Notes: a model not told the origin generated them from the letters alone. Positions 44,759 to 56,291 are shown, numbered from the stretch's first letter. The stretch: DNA of 64,000 nt from Lithobates sylvaticus (GCA_028564925.1 CM053029.1:187816354-187880353), one strand, 5' to 3'. Numbers and translations are program-made.

Positions 44759-47700
44759 TTGCCCTCCCCCGAGGGGCGGCCTCCGGACGCCCAAGCTAGC
44801 CATCAGTTCAGGATGTTCCGTCTGGAAAGCTCGGATTAAGCGTGGAGCATGCAGATTCCCTGAGGGTTCCCAAGAGTTCTCTTCTGACGGGTAACCCTCC
44901 CATTTGACCAGGTATTGGAGTTGCCTCCCCCTTTTCCTGCAATTTAGAATTTTTTCCACCACAAATTCTGTTTCGCCGTCCACCAGTACTGGAGGAGGTG
45001 GTGGTTCAGATCTTCCTGGAAAAGGACTAGGAGTGACAGGCTTCAGGAGGGAAGCGTGGAACACCGGGTGTATCCTGTACGAGTCTGGTAAGGAAAGCTC
45101 AAAAGCTACAGGATTAATCTTCCGTTTGATCTTGAAAGGACCAATAAACTTTGGTCCTAATTTACGTGTGGGTATGGCTAATTTGAGATTGATTGAGGAC
45201 AACCATACCTCGTCCCCTATCTTGAAGTCCGGATTTTCCTTCCTCCCCCGGTTGAAATGTTTCTCATACCCTTCTTGGGTCTTCTGCATGGTCTCTTGAA
45301 TTCTCCGGAAGTTCTGCTGCAAAAAATCAACTCGGTCTTGGACCGCAGGAACAGGAGTTTCAGGCAGAGATCCTGGCAGGAAGGAGGGATGGAACCCAAA
45401 GTTTGCCCAGAAAGGAGTTTGGTTGGTGGCAGTATGGACCGCATTGTTGTAGGCGAACTCCGCATAGGGTAGGAGACTAGACCATTCATCCTGGGAATCC
45501 GAACAGAAACAGCGGAGGTATTGCTCTAGAGATTGATTTGTCCTCTCCGTCTGGCCATTGCTCTGAGGGTGATAGGCCGAAGAGAGGCATATCTTGATTT
45601 CGAGGGTTTTACATAATTCTTGCCAAAACTTGGAGGTGAACTGAGACCCTCTATCAGAAGTGACACTCGTAGGTATCCCGTGGAGTCGAACAATTTCTTT
45701 AAAGAATATGTCAGCTGTAGCAGAAGCGGAAGGAGTCCCAATCATTGGGAGGAAGTGTGCCATCTTTGACAAGCGGTCGACCACGACCAAGATGGTGGTG
45801 TATCCCTCTGAAGCGGGTAACTCTACAATGAAGTCCATTGATATGTCCGCCCATGGGCGCTTCGGGATGGACAAGGGCTTCAGCAGGCCCCAGGCTTTAG
45901 AACTAGTTCCTTTGTTGCGTTGACAAATGATACAAGAGGTGACATAATTCCTGCAGTCTTGTCTCCACCCAGGCCACCAAAAGGAGCGAGAAATTAAGTT
46001 AGACGTCTTGTGAACCCCAAAATGTCCCGCAAGCTTGTGATCATGTAGAGTCTTGAGCGTTAAAGGTCTTGTTTCTGTGGGGACAAAGACCTTCCCACGT
46101 ACCCAGAGTAGACCATCGTGTTCCTCCATTGAGGGAATCCCATGGTCGGTGGGGTGCCTTGATGCCGCCCTGATGGCGGAGACTAAATCAGGTTGCAGAA
46201 GGAGGGACAGGAAGTTCTGTGGCGAAAGGATAGTGTTGGGTTCAGATTCCTGGGGTGTCTCGTGAAACATTCTAGAGAGAGCGTCTGCCTTTCCATTTTT
46301 TGAGCCGGGTCTGTAAGAAATATGAAAATTAAATCTTGCAAAAAAGAGAGCCCAACGGGCTTGTCTGGGCTTTAAGCGTTTGGCTGTCCTTAGATACTCC
46401 AGGTTTCTGTGGTCTGTCCAAATCATGACAGGATGGGAAGCCCCCTCCAGGAGATACCTCCACTCCTCCAGAGCAAACTTAATGGCCAGTAGCTCTCTGT
46501 CTCCCACATCGTAGTTCCTCTCTGGAGGACTTAACTTACGTGATGCAAAAGCCACAGGGTGTAACAGGGCCTTGGGACCCAATCTCTGGGATAATATAGC
46601 TCCCGTAGCCGTCTCTGATGCATCCACCTCCAGCACAAATGGAAGGGTTGGATCTGCATGCATCAGGATGGGAGCGGACGAAAACAATTTTTTCAAAGTA
46701 TCAAAAGCCTCTTGTGCTTCCGGGGACCAATGGAATTGAGTACCTTGGTGAGTCAACTTGGTGATGGGTGCCACTATGGAGGAGAAGCCGACAATGAACC
46801 TTCGATAGAAGTTTGCGAACCCAATGAATCGCTGTACCCCTTTCTTGTTCACTGGGGCTGGCCACTCCAGTACGGCCTTGACCTTTTGTGGGTCCATGGA
46901 GACCCCACCTGTAGAAATGATGAACCCCAAGAATTGCACCGTGGATTTCTCGAATTCGCACTTCTCTGCCTTGAGGTACAATCTGTGGCTGCGGAGGATG
47001 GTGAGTACTTGTTTCACATGTACCCGGTGGAGTTCAAGGGAGTCCGAAAAGATAAGGATGTCGTCTAGGTAAACGACAAGGAAGTCGTCAAGGTGTTTAC
47101 GAAAAATGTCATTTACCAGGTGCTGGAAGGTTGCTGGGGCGTTACAAAGCCCAAAGGGCATTACCAAATATTCATAATGCCCGAATCGGGATCTGAAGGC
47201 TGTTTTCCATTCATCTCCTGCCCTGATTCGGATGAGGTTGTAGGCCCCGCGAAGATCCAATTTAGAGAAGACTCTAGCAGACCTGAAACGTTGAAAAAGC
47301 TCCGGGATCAGAGGCAGGGGATACCGGTTCTTAATGGTGATTTTATTTAGTTCTCTGTAATCAATGCAAGGTCGGAGGGAGCCGTCTCTCTTTCCCACAA
47401 AAAAGATGCCCGCTCCGGCGGGTGACGAGGAGGGGCGGATGAACCCCTTCTCCAGGTTCTCGTCAATATAGGCCTTGAGGACCTTGAGTTCTACTTCGGA
47501 CAGGGGAAAAATGCGGCCAAAAGGAATCGGTGAACCCGGAAGGAGATCGATGGGACAATCATATGTCCGATGAGGCGGTAAGCGATCTGCCTGTTGTTTG
47601 TCAAAGACGTCTTGGAATTCCAAGTAAACTGGTGGTACATGAAGAAGATTATCTGGTGATGATGAAATGGTGGAGCAAGTAGCCACAGCCTGGGTAAAGC

Positions 47701-49096
47701 AATGCTGGATACAGTGAGGCGACGGGAAGGAGACCTCCCTCTTACCCCAGTTAATTTGAGGTTCGTGGATCCGTAACCATGGAAGCCCCAAGATGATGGG
47801 GAACATTGGAGATGGGATAATGTCAAATTGGATAAATTCCTGGTGACCCGAATCGGTAGTGACACAGATGGGTTGGGTCTCATGGGTGATGAATCCAGAG
47901 CGAGGAAGAGAGCCGTCAGCCAAATGTACCTGTAGATTTTGTTTCTTCGGAACAAGGGGCAAGTGCATCTTGGTAGCAAATGCCGCGTCAAGGAAGCAGC
48001 TGCAGGCTCCGGAGTCAATTATGGCTGATAGCCGGGTTTCCTTTTCCGGTAGCTGTAAGGAGACAAAGAGGGCGACATAAGTCTGGGAGAACCCGGAAGA
48101 TTGAAAGTTCATTATATATTGTTGGTAGGACTTACTCGGTCTTACGGGACAGGTGCTGAGAAAATGGCCCGAAGCCCCACAGTACAGGCAAAGATTGGAC
48201 CGGCGTCTGCGGAGTCGTTCTTCTGGCGTGAGGGGAGCACGAACTAGGCCCAACTGCATGGGTTCCGACTCCTGGGATTCTACTGCTGGAGCTGAGGTGG
48301 TGGGTGACGGCAAGGTAGGTTTAGAAGAGGTCCAATAAGTACGGGGAGACTGAAGACGCTCGGAACGCCTTTCACGCATGCGGCGGTCCAGCTTGGTGGC
48401 AGCTTGGATCAAGTCTTCCAGTGAGTCAGGGGTCTCGGATCTTGCCAACTCATCTTTCAAAGTCTCAGACAACCCCTGGCGATACTGGTATTTAAGAGCC
48501 GGTTCGTTCCACCCGGTATCCGCTGACCACTTCCGAAATTCGACGGTGTAATCCTCCACCGGTCTACGTCCCTGAAGTAAATTATGTAGCGTGGCCTCAG
48601 CTGTAGCCACACGTTGCGGGTCATCATACAATTGCGCCATACTCTCAAAGAAAGTCTCTACTGCATTGAGTGCTGGGCTTCTCTGCTCCATTAGGCTATG
48701 GGCCCATGCCTGTGGCTCCTCAGCCAGGAGCGAGATAATGAAACCCACCTTTACTACTTCAGAGGCGAAAGTCCTGGGTTGAAGCGCAAGGTAGAGCGAG
48801 CAGGCATTCTTGAAGGCCCGGAACTTCTTGCGGTCACCCGTGAACTGTTCAGGGGTAGGAACTCTGGGTTCAGGAGATGCCATGATCACAGTGGGGTTCG
48901 CTGATCCAGGGGGAGCGGATAATCCACTGGTGGCGGTAGGGCCCGCTAAGGTGGGTGCAGTTGACCCCGAAAGCTGCTGCAGGCGACTGTCCACTTGGGT
49001 GTAACCCTCTTGTAGTTTTTGTACAGCTTCAGTTAATGCTGAGACTTGTTGGCACAAAGCCTCAAGGGGTGAACGCACTCTGTCGGCCTCAGACAT
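44597..49096 (-). CDS. Gypsy A gag-pol polyprotein (retrotransposon fossil)
   Basis: One open frame of 1,499 codons that starts 13 bases inside the 5' LTR edge and runs into the 3' LTR. Order: gag with a CCHC zinc knuckle (about residue 300), aspartic protease with IDSGA (about 359), reverse transcriptase with YLDDIL (about 677), RNase H (from about 824), integrase with HHCC zinc finger (about 1018) and catalytic core, and a C-terminal chromodomain (about 1376-1430, LVKWEGY and ENSWEP). Gag and pol share one frame, as known in Tf1-like and other chromoviruses. Confidence 0.95.
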   Translation of the reverse strand: MSEADRVRSPLEALCQQVSALTEAVQKLQEGYTQVDSRLQQLSGSTAPTLAGPTATSGLSAPPGSANPTVIMASPEPRVPTPEQFTGDRKKFRAFKNACSLYLALQPRTFASEVVKVGFIISLLAEEPQAWAHSLMEQRSPALNAVETFFESMAQLYDDPQRVATAEATLHNLLQGRRPVEDYTVEFRKWSADTGWNEPALKYQYRQGLSETLKDELARSETPDSLEDLIQAATKLDRRMRERRSERLQSPRTYWTSSKPTLPSPTTSAPAVESQESEPMQLGLVRAPLTPEERLRRRRSNLCLYCGASGHFLSTCPVRPSKSYQQYIMNFQSSGFSQTYVALFVSLQLPEKETRLSAIIDSGACSCFLDAAFATKMHLPLVPKKQNLQVHLADGSLPRSGFITHETQPICVTTDSGHQEFIQFDIIPSPMFPIILGLPWLRIHEPQINWGKREVSFPSPHCIQHCFTQAVATCSTISSSPDNLLHVPPVYLEFQDVFDKQQADRLPPHRTYDCPIDLLPGSPIPFGRIFPLSEVELKVLKAYIDENLEKGFIRPSSSPAGAGIFFVGKRDGSLRPCIDYRELNKITIKNRYPLPLIPELFQRFRSARVFSKLDLRGAYNLIRIRAGDEWKTAFRSRFGHYEYLVMPFGLCNAPATFQHLVNDIFRKHLDDFLVVYLDDILIFSDSLELHRVHVKQVLTILRSHRLYLKAEKCEFEKSTVQFLGFIISTGGVSMDPQKVKAVLEWPAPVNKKGVQRFIGFANFYRRFIVGFSSIVAPITKLTHQGTQFHWSPEAQEAFDTLKKLFSSAPILMHADPTLPFVLEVDASETATGAILSQRLGPKALLHPVAFASRKLSPPERNYDVGDRELLAIKFALEEWRYLLEGASHPVMIWTDHRNLEYLRTAKRLKPRQARWALFFARFNFHISYRPGSKNGKADALSRMFHETPQESEPNTILSPQNFLSLLLQPDLVSAIRAASRHPTDHGIPSMEEHDGLLWVRGKVFVPTETRPLTLKTLHDHKLAGHFGVHKTSNLISRSFWWPGWRQDCRNYVTSCIICQRNKGTSSKAWGLLKPLSIPKRPWADISMDFIVELPASEGYTTILVVVDRLSKMAHFLPMIGTPSASATADIFFKEIVRLHGIPTSVTSDRGSQFTSKFWQELCKTLEIKICLSSAYHPQSNGQTERTNQSLEQYLRCFCSDSQDEWSSLLPYAEFAYNNAVHTATNQTPFWANFGFHPSFLPGSLPETPVPAVQDRVDFLQQNFRRIQETMQKTQEGYEKHFNRGRKENPDFKIGDEVWLSSINLKLAIPTRKLGPKFIGPFKIKRKINPVAFELSLPDSYRIHPVFHASLLKPVTPSPFPGRSEPPPPPVLVDGETEFVVEKILNCRKRGRQLQYLVKWEGYPSEENSWEPSGNLHAPRLIRAFQTEHPELMASLGVRRPPLGGGQCQDNLQVSAARRLPVRMRGGTALRHMRTRGSALRRTHMRTSARLSVPVRDSVT

Positions 49097-49097
49097 G

Positions 49098-49107
49098 GCT
49101 GGCTTGT
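49098..49107 (-). promoter_or_regulatory. Gypsy A primer-binding site, self-priming type
   Basis: ACAAGCCAGC on the minus strand, two bases (GT) after the 5' LTR. It is the exact complement of GCTGGCTTGT at the predicted RNA 5' end (49571-49580). There is no TGG start as for tRNA priming. Confidence 0.75.
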
Positions 49108-49109
49108 AC

Positions 49110-49787
49110 TGTCAGGTGCGTACTTACCGAGGCCGAAATGCCGAGAGTGGTTCACCCTTGCAACTGAGCGCAGTCCGCCCCCTGGAGGTGAGACAGGGGG
49201 TGGATGGCACAAAGAGGCACAGGCTACCCAACCAGAGGACCAGAGGATCAGAGGGTCAGGACTGAAGAGGGAGCCAGGTGCTGGGGTCCGGGAGGCACTG
49301 GGAGGTTCCAGAACACTGGTGCAGGTACAGGACTGAAGACGGGCAGGTCCGGGTCACAGGCAGATATTCAAGGCAGGAGACAGCAGGCAAATCCGGGTCA
49401 CAAGCAGAGGTTCCAGGGGCCAGAGGCAAGCAAGCGGTAAGTCCAGTATACAGTCCAAAGGTCAAGGGCAAGAGAAGGCAGCAAGGTCAAAGGCAAATCC
49501 GGGTCAAAAACAGGTAAACAGGCAAACAGGATACAGGAAGCAGGAACAGAGCTTTGGCAGGAAGCTGAAGACAAGCCAGCGCTGGACTAATCTGAACCAC
49601 TTCCTTAAATAGGACCTGTAAGTGGTCATGTGACGCTGTCACGCACTGGGACGCTCAAACGTGCGCTAGTGCGCATGTGCGTACGTCGGAGCGCTGAGCC
49701 GCGAGTGCGCATGCGCCGGAGTGCCGTTCCGCCGCGCATGCGCACAGGCAATCGACGCGCAGCGCTCACTTGTAAATTGTCCTGACA
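49110..49787 (-). repeat. Gypsy A 5' LTR with promoter
   Basis: 678 bp. On the minus strand a TATTTAAG box (49604-49611) lies about 31 bases before GCTGGCTTGT (49571-49580), the probable RNA start region. Confidence 0.92.
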
Positions 49788-50189
49788 GGATGAGAGTCTC
49801 TCTCCACCTGCTGCAAGGCCCAGGCTTCAGGCCTTCAGCCGTCCCGGTCCGCACAGGTGTCTCCTCAGGGACAAGTCTCCGCGTCACCAGCTCAGTCAGA
49901 AGAGGCAGCCCAGTCAGAAGCGGCATCAGAAGAGGAAGAGGCGGTCTCTCCTCTTCCCTTTTATCACCTCCCCCAGAAGCCTCTCGGGCGGAAACAAACA
50001 GCCCGGGAGCCTGGGGAATTATGGGGAATGTAGTCTTTCCCACTAAAAGGGGTACGACCCCGCTACACCTGTAAATACCATTTCTAGTATTCTAGTATTT
50101 CTGCGTATGGCTTCATTTAGAGCTCTATTTCAAACAAGATAACAGTTTGGCCTGGACATACACTTTAAATCTGTGGCCTAATGCAGCAT

Positions 50190-50827
50190 TTTGCCTGCCT
50201 TTAAAGGGCTCTTGGGACACTATTCCTCCTACTGTCACCAATGATGGGACACTATTCCTCCTATTGACATGAATAATAGGGCATTATTCCTTCCACTGAC
50301 ACCAATGATCAAACACTATTTCTCCCACTGACCCCAATGATGAGGCACTGTCCTTCCCACTGACACCAATGAAGGGACTCTAGTCCTTCCTCTAATACCA
50401 ACAATATGGCATTATTTCTCCCCCCAGTAATTACAGCAATAGGTCATTTTTTAGTCTTACTACTCACCAATAATGGGGGCACTTCCACTGACCAATGGCA
50501 GCGAAAGTGCCCCTAAGTATATGTCCAACCTAAACTTTTTTCTGTCTTGAAATAGAATGTGGCCATACACAGTAAAAATTGTATTTACAGGTATGATCTG
50601 TCTTCAGTATTTGTAACAAGCTGAGCATCGTTAGTTAAACTTCAGCTATATACAACGTGCTTGGGGTTGGGGTTTTAAAAGGAGGAACCTGTCAGGTGTT
50701 TTTGACAATGGCCAAATACCTTCCAAATCTTAGGGGGAATTTCTACTCCCACTGGCCTCAGACGGGTACCCTTAGGTCTGAAGGACAGTAAACTGGCCCT
50801 TTGTTTAAAAGGCTTGAGGACCCCTGC
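50190..50827. repeat. hAT-like fragment with ~42-bp minisatellite
   Basis: Imperfect array of CACTATTCCTCCTACTGACA plus CCAATGATGGGA units from 50215 to 50480. The right end, inverted, reads GCAGGGGTCCTCAAGCCTTT, as in hAT-type elements. Sister of 36526-36880. Confidence 0.55.
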
Positions 50828-52032
50828 TTTAGATAGAAAGTAACACTGATTTTGCAAAGTCACTGTAACTATAAGATTCTAGTAAATATGAAGGAAGCTG
50901 AGGCATCAATGAGCAGGTTGTAATTGTCTGTGTACCCGTTTTTAGGCACTCAAGTATATTGTATGGTAGTCAGTAAAACAGGAGGAAGTGACATGCGGTT
51001 ATCAATTGATATTGATAATTTAGTCTGAAAAAACATCTAAATAGACAAGTAAGTCAGCCAAACATGGATCGAAATTTGTCTGGTTCAAATTTTGATCCAT
51101 GTATGGACAAGGTGGCTGTACAGAAGTTAATCTACCGACTGAGAGGGAAAATAGATTGACGGATTTGACTCCATAAGAAGAAAATCCCTTTAAATGAATG
51201 AATATTTAAAGCCATACAGTGCAGCGTTAGATTGATAACAGTACAATAGATACCGACTGGCTGACAATGCTGGTTCTTCCTCTGTATATGTGTTCTGATG
51301 TTCAGGATTTTACAGGAGGAGGATGTACTAATTTATTTTAATAAATATACACTGATGCTAGGGTGAATAATACACTCTTATTTAATAAGCACACGGAAGT
51401 GACTGAGTGATACACAGTGAAGAATGAAATCCTCCTACATAAGCTGGGCCTGTTTATGTGCATCCTTCTCTCCTCCACTGTCTTCTAAATTACACTGTTT
51501 AAATGGTATTTCCCAGCAGTGGCTGTTATCTGATGTTGCACACTGTACAACACAGAGCTGGGTGTAATCTGAGACCTGAGCAGAGGGAAAGGACACTCAT
51601 TCTTACATAGGCTCACTGGGAAACAGGCACATCTGAGGCTGTTAATAACCTGTTTTGTGCAAGAGGGGTGTGGGACTGTCACCCAGGATTGCCTGGTGTC
51701 ACTGAAAACTATCACAAGTGATTATGCAGATAGAAGAAGGAGAGAGCAGACAGTGCTATTGACTGGGGCAAGTACACACTATGTGAGGACATGCTTTTGT
51801 TCATCCAGGAATCTGAAGGTTTCATTTTCAATTTGAGCTTGAGTGTACCTTTAAAGCAGAGGTTCTTAATCTTTTTAATCTGAGCAAGTGTATATCTGTA
51901 CACTCAAAACTGGAGTTGTGAGTCATATACTGTTACATTAATCAGCACCTATGAGTTTTTTTTTAGAAAAGGTAGCTCCAGTGGTCTAAATGGAATTTAC
52001 AGTTCATTAAATTGTATAACATATACCGTATA
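50828..52032. other. No gene recognised
   Basis: AT-rich intron or flank. A hairpin pairs AACATGGATCGAAATTTG with CAAATTTTGATCCATGT (51061-51107). No exon-like segment with kinase, PH or Btk-motif similarity. Confidence 0.45.
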
Positions 52033-52034
52033 TA

Positions 52035-53663
52035 CAGTGCCTTGCGAAAGTATTCGGCCCCCTTGAACTTTTCAACCTTTTGCCACATTTCAGGCTTCAA
52101 ACATAAAGATATAAAATGTTAATTTTTTGTGAAGAATCACCAACAAGTGGGACACAGTTGTGAAGTGGAACGAAATCTATTGGATATTTTAAACTTTTTT
52201 AGCAAATAAAAAACTGAAAAGTGGTGCGTGCAAAATTATTCGGCCCCTTTACTTTCAGCGCAGCAAACTCACTCCAGAAGTTCAGCGAGGATCTCTGAAT
52301 GATCCAATGTTGTCCTAAATGACTGATGGTGATAAATAGAATCCACCTGTGTGTAATCAAGTCTCTGTATAAATGCACCTGCTCTGTGATAGTCTCAGGG
52401 TTCTGTTGAAAGCGCAGAGAGCATCATGAAGACCAAGGAACACACCAGGCAGGTCCGTAATACTGTTGTGGAGAAGTTTAAAGCCGGATTTGGATACAAA
52501 AAGATTTCCCAAGCTTTAAACATCCCAAGGAGCACTGTGCAAGCGATCATTTTGAAATGGAAGGAGTATCAGACCACTGCAAATCTACCAAGACCTGGCT
52601 GTCCCTCTAAACTTTCAGCTCAGACAAGGAGAAGACTAATCAGAGATGCAGCCAAGAGGCCCATGATCACTTTGGATGAACTGCAGAGAACTACAGCTGA
52701 GGTGGGAGAGTCTGTCCATAGGACAACAATCAGTCGTACACTGCACAAATCTGGCCTTTATGGAAGAGTGGCAAGAAGAAAGCCATTTCTCAAAGATATC
52801 CATAAAAAGTCTTGTCTAAAGTTTGCCACAAGCCACCTGGGAGACACACCAAACATGTGGAAGAAGGTGCTCTGGTCCGATGAAACCAAAATCGAACTTT
52901 TTGGCCACAATGCAAAACGATATGTTTGGCGTAAAAGCAACACAGCTCATCACCCTCAACACACCATCCCCACCGTCAAACATGGTGGTGGCAGCATCAT
53001 GGTTTGGGCCTGCTTTTCTTCAGCAGGGACAGGGAAGATGGTTAAAATTGAGGGGAAGATGGATGCAGCCAAATACAGGACCATTCTGGATGAAAACCTG
53101 TTGGAGTCTGCAAAAGACCTGAAACTGGGACGGAGATTTATCTTCCAACAAGACAATGATCCCAAACATACAGCAAAATCTACAAAGGAATGGTTCACAA
53201 ATAAACGTATCCAGGTGTTAGAATGGCCAAGTCAAAGTCCAGACCTGAATCCAATCGAGAATCTGTGGAAAGAGCTGAAAACTGCTGTTCACAAACGCTC
53301 TCCATCCAACCTCACTGAGCTCGAGCTGTTTTGCAAGGAAGAATGGGCAAGAATTTCAGTCTCTCGATGTGCAAAACTGATAGAGACATACCCCAAGTGA
53401 CTTGCAGCTGTAATCGCAGCAAAAGGTGGCTCTGCAAAGTATTAACGCAAGGGGGCCGAATAATTTTGCACGCCCCACTTTTCATTTTTTTATTAGTTAA
53501 AAAAGTTTCAAAAATCCAATAGATTTCGTCCACTTCACAATTGTGTCCCACTTGTTGGTGATTCTTCACAAAAAATAAAAATTTTATATCTTTATGTTTG
53601 AAGCCTGAAATGTGGCAAAAGGTTGAAAAGTTCAAGGGGGCCGAATACTTTCGCAAGGCACTG
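52035..53663 (+). mobile_element. Tc1/mariner element, almost intact
   Basis: 1,629 bp, both ends CAGTGCCTTGCGAAAGTATT in inverted orientation, TA on each side (52033-52034 and 53664-53665). The inverted repeats are about 213 bp long and closely similar. It is inserted in a TA-rich stretch; (TA)n follows at 53664-53690. The transposase frame is interrupted by one stop. Confidence 0.95.
52426..53400 (+). pseudogene. Tc1-type transposase, one early stop
   Basis: Open for 324 codons: paired helix-turn-helix DNA-binding region (YKKISQALNIPRSTVQAII, and RTTISRTLHKSGL), catalytic domain with VLWSDETK, QQDNDPKHT and SPDLNPIENLWKEL (DD34E triad). The frame stops at TGA 53398-53400 after ETYPK, but the sequence goes on in the same frame with LAAVIAAKGG to SAKY and TAA at 53443-53445. 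The family normally has arginine (CGA) here, so this is most simply a CpG C-to-T change that removes about 15 C-terminal residues. No other defect was seen. Confidence 0.93.
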
Positions 53664-54132
53664 TATATATATATATATATATATATATAGTTAATACTTA
53701 AAAAAAATAAATGTTTTTTTTTTTTATAGCAGGTAAATATATAAACATTTCATATCTACCAATCTTTGCCAGCAAACTCCAAACAAAATATCTGCATTGT
53801 ATAGTTTGCTTTGTGATTTTTACCTGCCCCATACATAGTACAAAGCCTCCCAAACACAATACAGAGGCCCCTCACAGCGAAGAGCCCCTCCACAGTACAG
53901 AGCATCCCCACACAGCACTGAGCCCTATCCTCACAATACAGAGCTCCCCCACAGTACACATCCCCCAAAGAGTAAAGACCTGTCACAGTAAAGTCCCCCC
54001 CCCCCCCCATTACAGTGTGCTGTGAGAGTGCCAGGGTGAAGTCCTCAGGAGGGAGGCTGGTTGCTCAGCATCATGTCTTAGCTGTTCAAAGAGGCACACT
54101 GTTGCTAAAAAACACAAAAGCCGGAACAGTAA

Positions 54133-54535
54133 GGCCCCTTTCACACTGGGGCGGTGGGGGCGTCAGCGGTAAAGCAGCACTATATTTAGCGCTGCTTTAC
54201 CGTCGTTTTGGCAGCGCTATTCGGCTGCTAGCGGGACGGTTTTAACCCCCGGATGAAAAAAGGGTTAAAACCGCCCGCGTGACGGCGGTATAGCTGCGCT
54301 GCCCCATTGATTTCAATGGGTAGGAGCGGTGAAGGAGTGGTGAATACACCGCTCCTTCACCGCTCCAAAAAAGCTGCTAGCAGGACTTTTTTTACCGTCC
54401 TGCTAGCGCACTGCTCTAGTGTGAAAGCCCTCCGGCTTTCAAACTGGAGTGAAAGGAGATGCTTTTTTCAGGCGCTATACAGGTGCTATTTTTAGCGCTG
54501 TAGCGCCTGAAAAACACCTCAGTGTGAAAGGGGCC
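54133..54535. mobile_element. PIF/Harbinger-like MITE, 403 bp, TAA duplication
   Basis: Ends GGCCCCTTTCACACTGGG and, inverted, GGCCCCTTTCACACTGAG. TAA at 54130-54132 and 54536-54538. Many internal AGCGCTG and TGCTAGC hairpins. No protein. Confidence 0.8.
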
Positions 54536-54760
54536 TAAGTGAGTGGTGTTTCTATGTTTACAGTGACAGGTCAGAGAGGACAGGAATTCTGGAGGTGGGA
54601 GAACTGAGTTTCATCACATTCCAGCTGAAAAAAAATCTCTAGTTCTGCTCTAAAACAGTATGAGTGGTGATAATATTGGAAGAAACAGAGGACCAATGGT
54701 TACATCTCCCCGCTCACCAGTTTAAGCCTAATAGACCCACATGCAGTATTGCTAAGGGGT

Positions 54761-56290
54761 TGTCATGGTTATGCAGTAATCTTTGTCTGTCTGCCAGCTT
54801 ACCTCTCCTCCATGTGTTCACCTTTAGAGGCCAGCCACTCTCACCTGACTGCATATATAATCTTCCCTCAGCATAGCTCCACCTCAGCCTCTAATTAGGA
54901 ACAGTATATTAACCTGTGCATTGCAAGCCAAACTGGCTGATCAACCATTTTGTGTTTAGCTTTTGTGTGCTACTTGCTGTGTCTCCTACGTCTGATTCCA
55001 GTTACCGATTTTGGCCTGTTCTCGACTATCCCTGTCTGCTTGTGACCCTGACCTTTGGCGTGTTCTATGTTTATCCTTGCCTGCTAGTCACCCTGACCTT
55101 GGCTTATTCCTTTACTATCCTTGTTGTTCCAGCTTGCTGCTTCCTTCCTCTTTCTCCTGTAGTCTACTGTGAGCGTGAGCTGTGAGACCCTGGGGTCCGC
55201 GACCTGGAGCCAGACTGCAGCGCAGTCCATCCTCACCACTAGAGGCACTGGTGAACACCCGCTGCCTCTTAGACTCTGCGCCCTGGGGAATCTATGCTCT
55301 AGCCCCCAGTGGGATCTGTGTTGATGCTCCAGTAGACCTGCTTCCTGAACCTCCCAGAGTTCAATCCGCAGCAGTCAGTCCTAGGGTTCACTAGTAACTC
55401 CTACGGAGTGCATCTGTCACCTGGACTCAGGTGACCTGACAGTTTGATCAGCCATGGACCGGGCTGGTGTGCCGCTACCCGCAGATGATCCATTGCAGGG
55501 CCTAGTTTGCAGACTTGAGACCCAGGAATCGAATCAGACCCAGGTGATCCGATTCCTGTAGGATTTGGCCTCCTTTTTGAACAGCTTCAGACCTCCTTAG
55601 GACCACCGGTTCAACAACCTCAACCGCTATCTGCTGCCGCACCTATTTCGGTCACAGCCACATCCACAAATTCTTTGCATTTACCTGCTCCGTCCCATTA
55701 CTTTGGGGACCCCAAGGCCTGCAGGGGGTTCCTTAGCCAGTGCACAATTCATTTTGAGCTTCAGCCCCAAAACTTCCTGTTCGATCAGGCAAAGGTAGAC
55801 TATATTGTATCCCTCCTTCCCGGCGAGGCCTTAGCCTGGGCTGCCCCTCTGTGGGAACTGAATGATCCAGTGGTATCTAGCCTGTCTGACTTCCTGAAAC
55901 TTTTCAGAATATCTTCAAAGAACTGGGTCGTGTCTCCTCAGCGGCCAGTGCCCTTTTTTACGTCTCCGTCAAGAGTCCGCTTCTGTGGGACAGTACGCTC
56001 CTCATTTTCGTATTTTAACTGCTGAACTGAGCTGGAATAATGAGGCCTTAGTTGCAACCTTTTTACATGGCCTCTCTGATAGAGTGAAGGATGAATTAGG
56101 GGGAAGAGCTATTCCTGCTGATCTGGAAGGTGTCATCACCTTGTGTAACCAGATCGATACTATCCTTGTTGTTCCAGCCTGCTGATTCCTTCCTTTTTCT
56201 CCTGTAGTCTACCGTGAGCGTGACTACAGGGGGCCGCGACCTGGAGCCATCCACACCACTAGAGGCTCTGGTGAACACCTGCTGGCTCTT
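54761..56290 (+). mobile_element. Gypsy C: broken Ty3/Gypsy element
   Basis: 5' LTR at 54761-55441 (TGTCATGG...CCTGACA), a gag-like stretch from about 55454 to 56150 (FELQPQNF, VDYIVSLLPGEALAWA), then directly a piece of the LTR again (about 56155-56290). Nearly all of pol is absent and gag is broken. Its 3' LTR piece stops where a MITE of the GTACACACGGTCGG family begins at a TTA. Older than gypsy A and B. Confidence 0.8.
55444..55453 (+). promoter_or_regulatory. Gypsy C primer-binding site, self-priming type
   Basis: TTGATCAGCC, two bases (GT) after the LTR end at 55441, exact complement of GGCTGATCAA at 54935-54944 within the LTR, which lies about 30 bases after an AT-rich box (TATATTAA). 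Confidence 0.65.
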
Positions 56291-56291
56291 A

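Larger units (their letters stand above)
44080..49787 (-). mobile_element. Gypsy A: full-length Ty3/Gypsy chromovirus
   Basis: LTRs at 44080-44758 and 49110-49787 (TGTCAGG...CCTGACA), flanked by the 5-bp duplication GGATG (44075-44079 and 49788-49792). A purine tract (GGGGGAGGGCAA, minus strand) precedes the 3' LTR. The two LTRs differ at about four places by eye (about 0.6%), so the insertion is recent. It looks whole. It lies inside the older LTR-like element at 43323-50067. Confidence 0.95.
43323..50067. mobile_element. Older LTR-like element (TGTAGCG...CGCTACA) split by gypsy A
   Basis: Left part 43323-44079 starts TGTAGCGATACCCC; right part 49793-50067 ends GGGTACGACCCCGCTACA. Once the 5.7-kb gypsy A and its target copy are set aside the unit is about 1.03 kb. 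Flanking CCTG at 43319-43322 and 50068-50071 (ACCTG if the shared A is counted) is a likely target duplication. Interpreted as a solo LTR of an older retroelement. Confidence 0.6.

Noticed and set aside
44904-49004. Plus-strand frames of 60-136 codons
   Set aside because: Antisense shadows of the gypsy A gag-pol frame.
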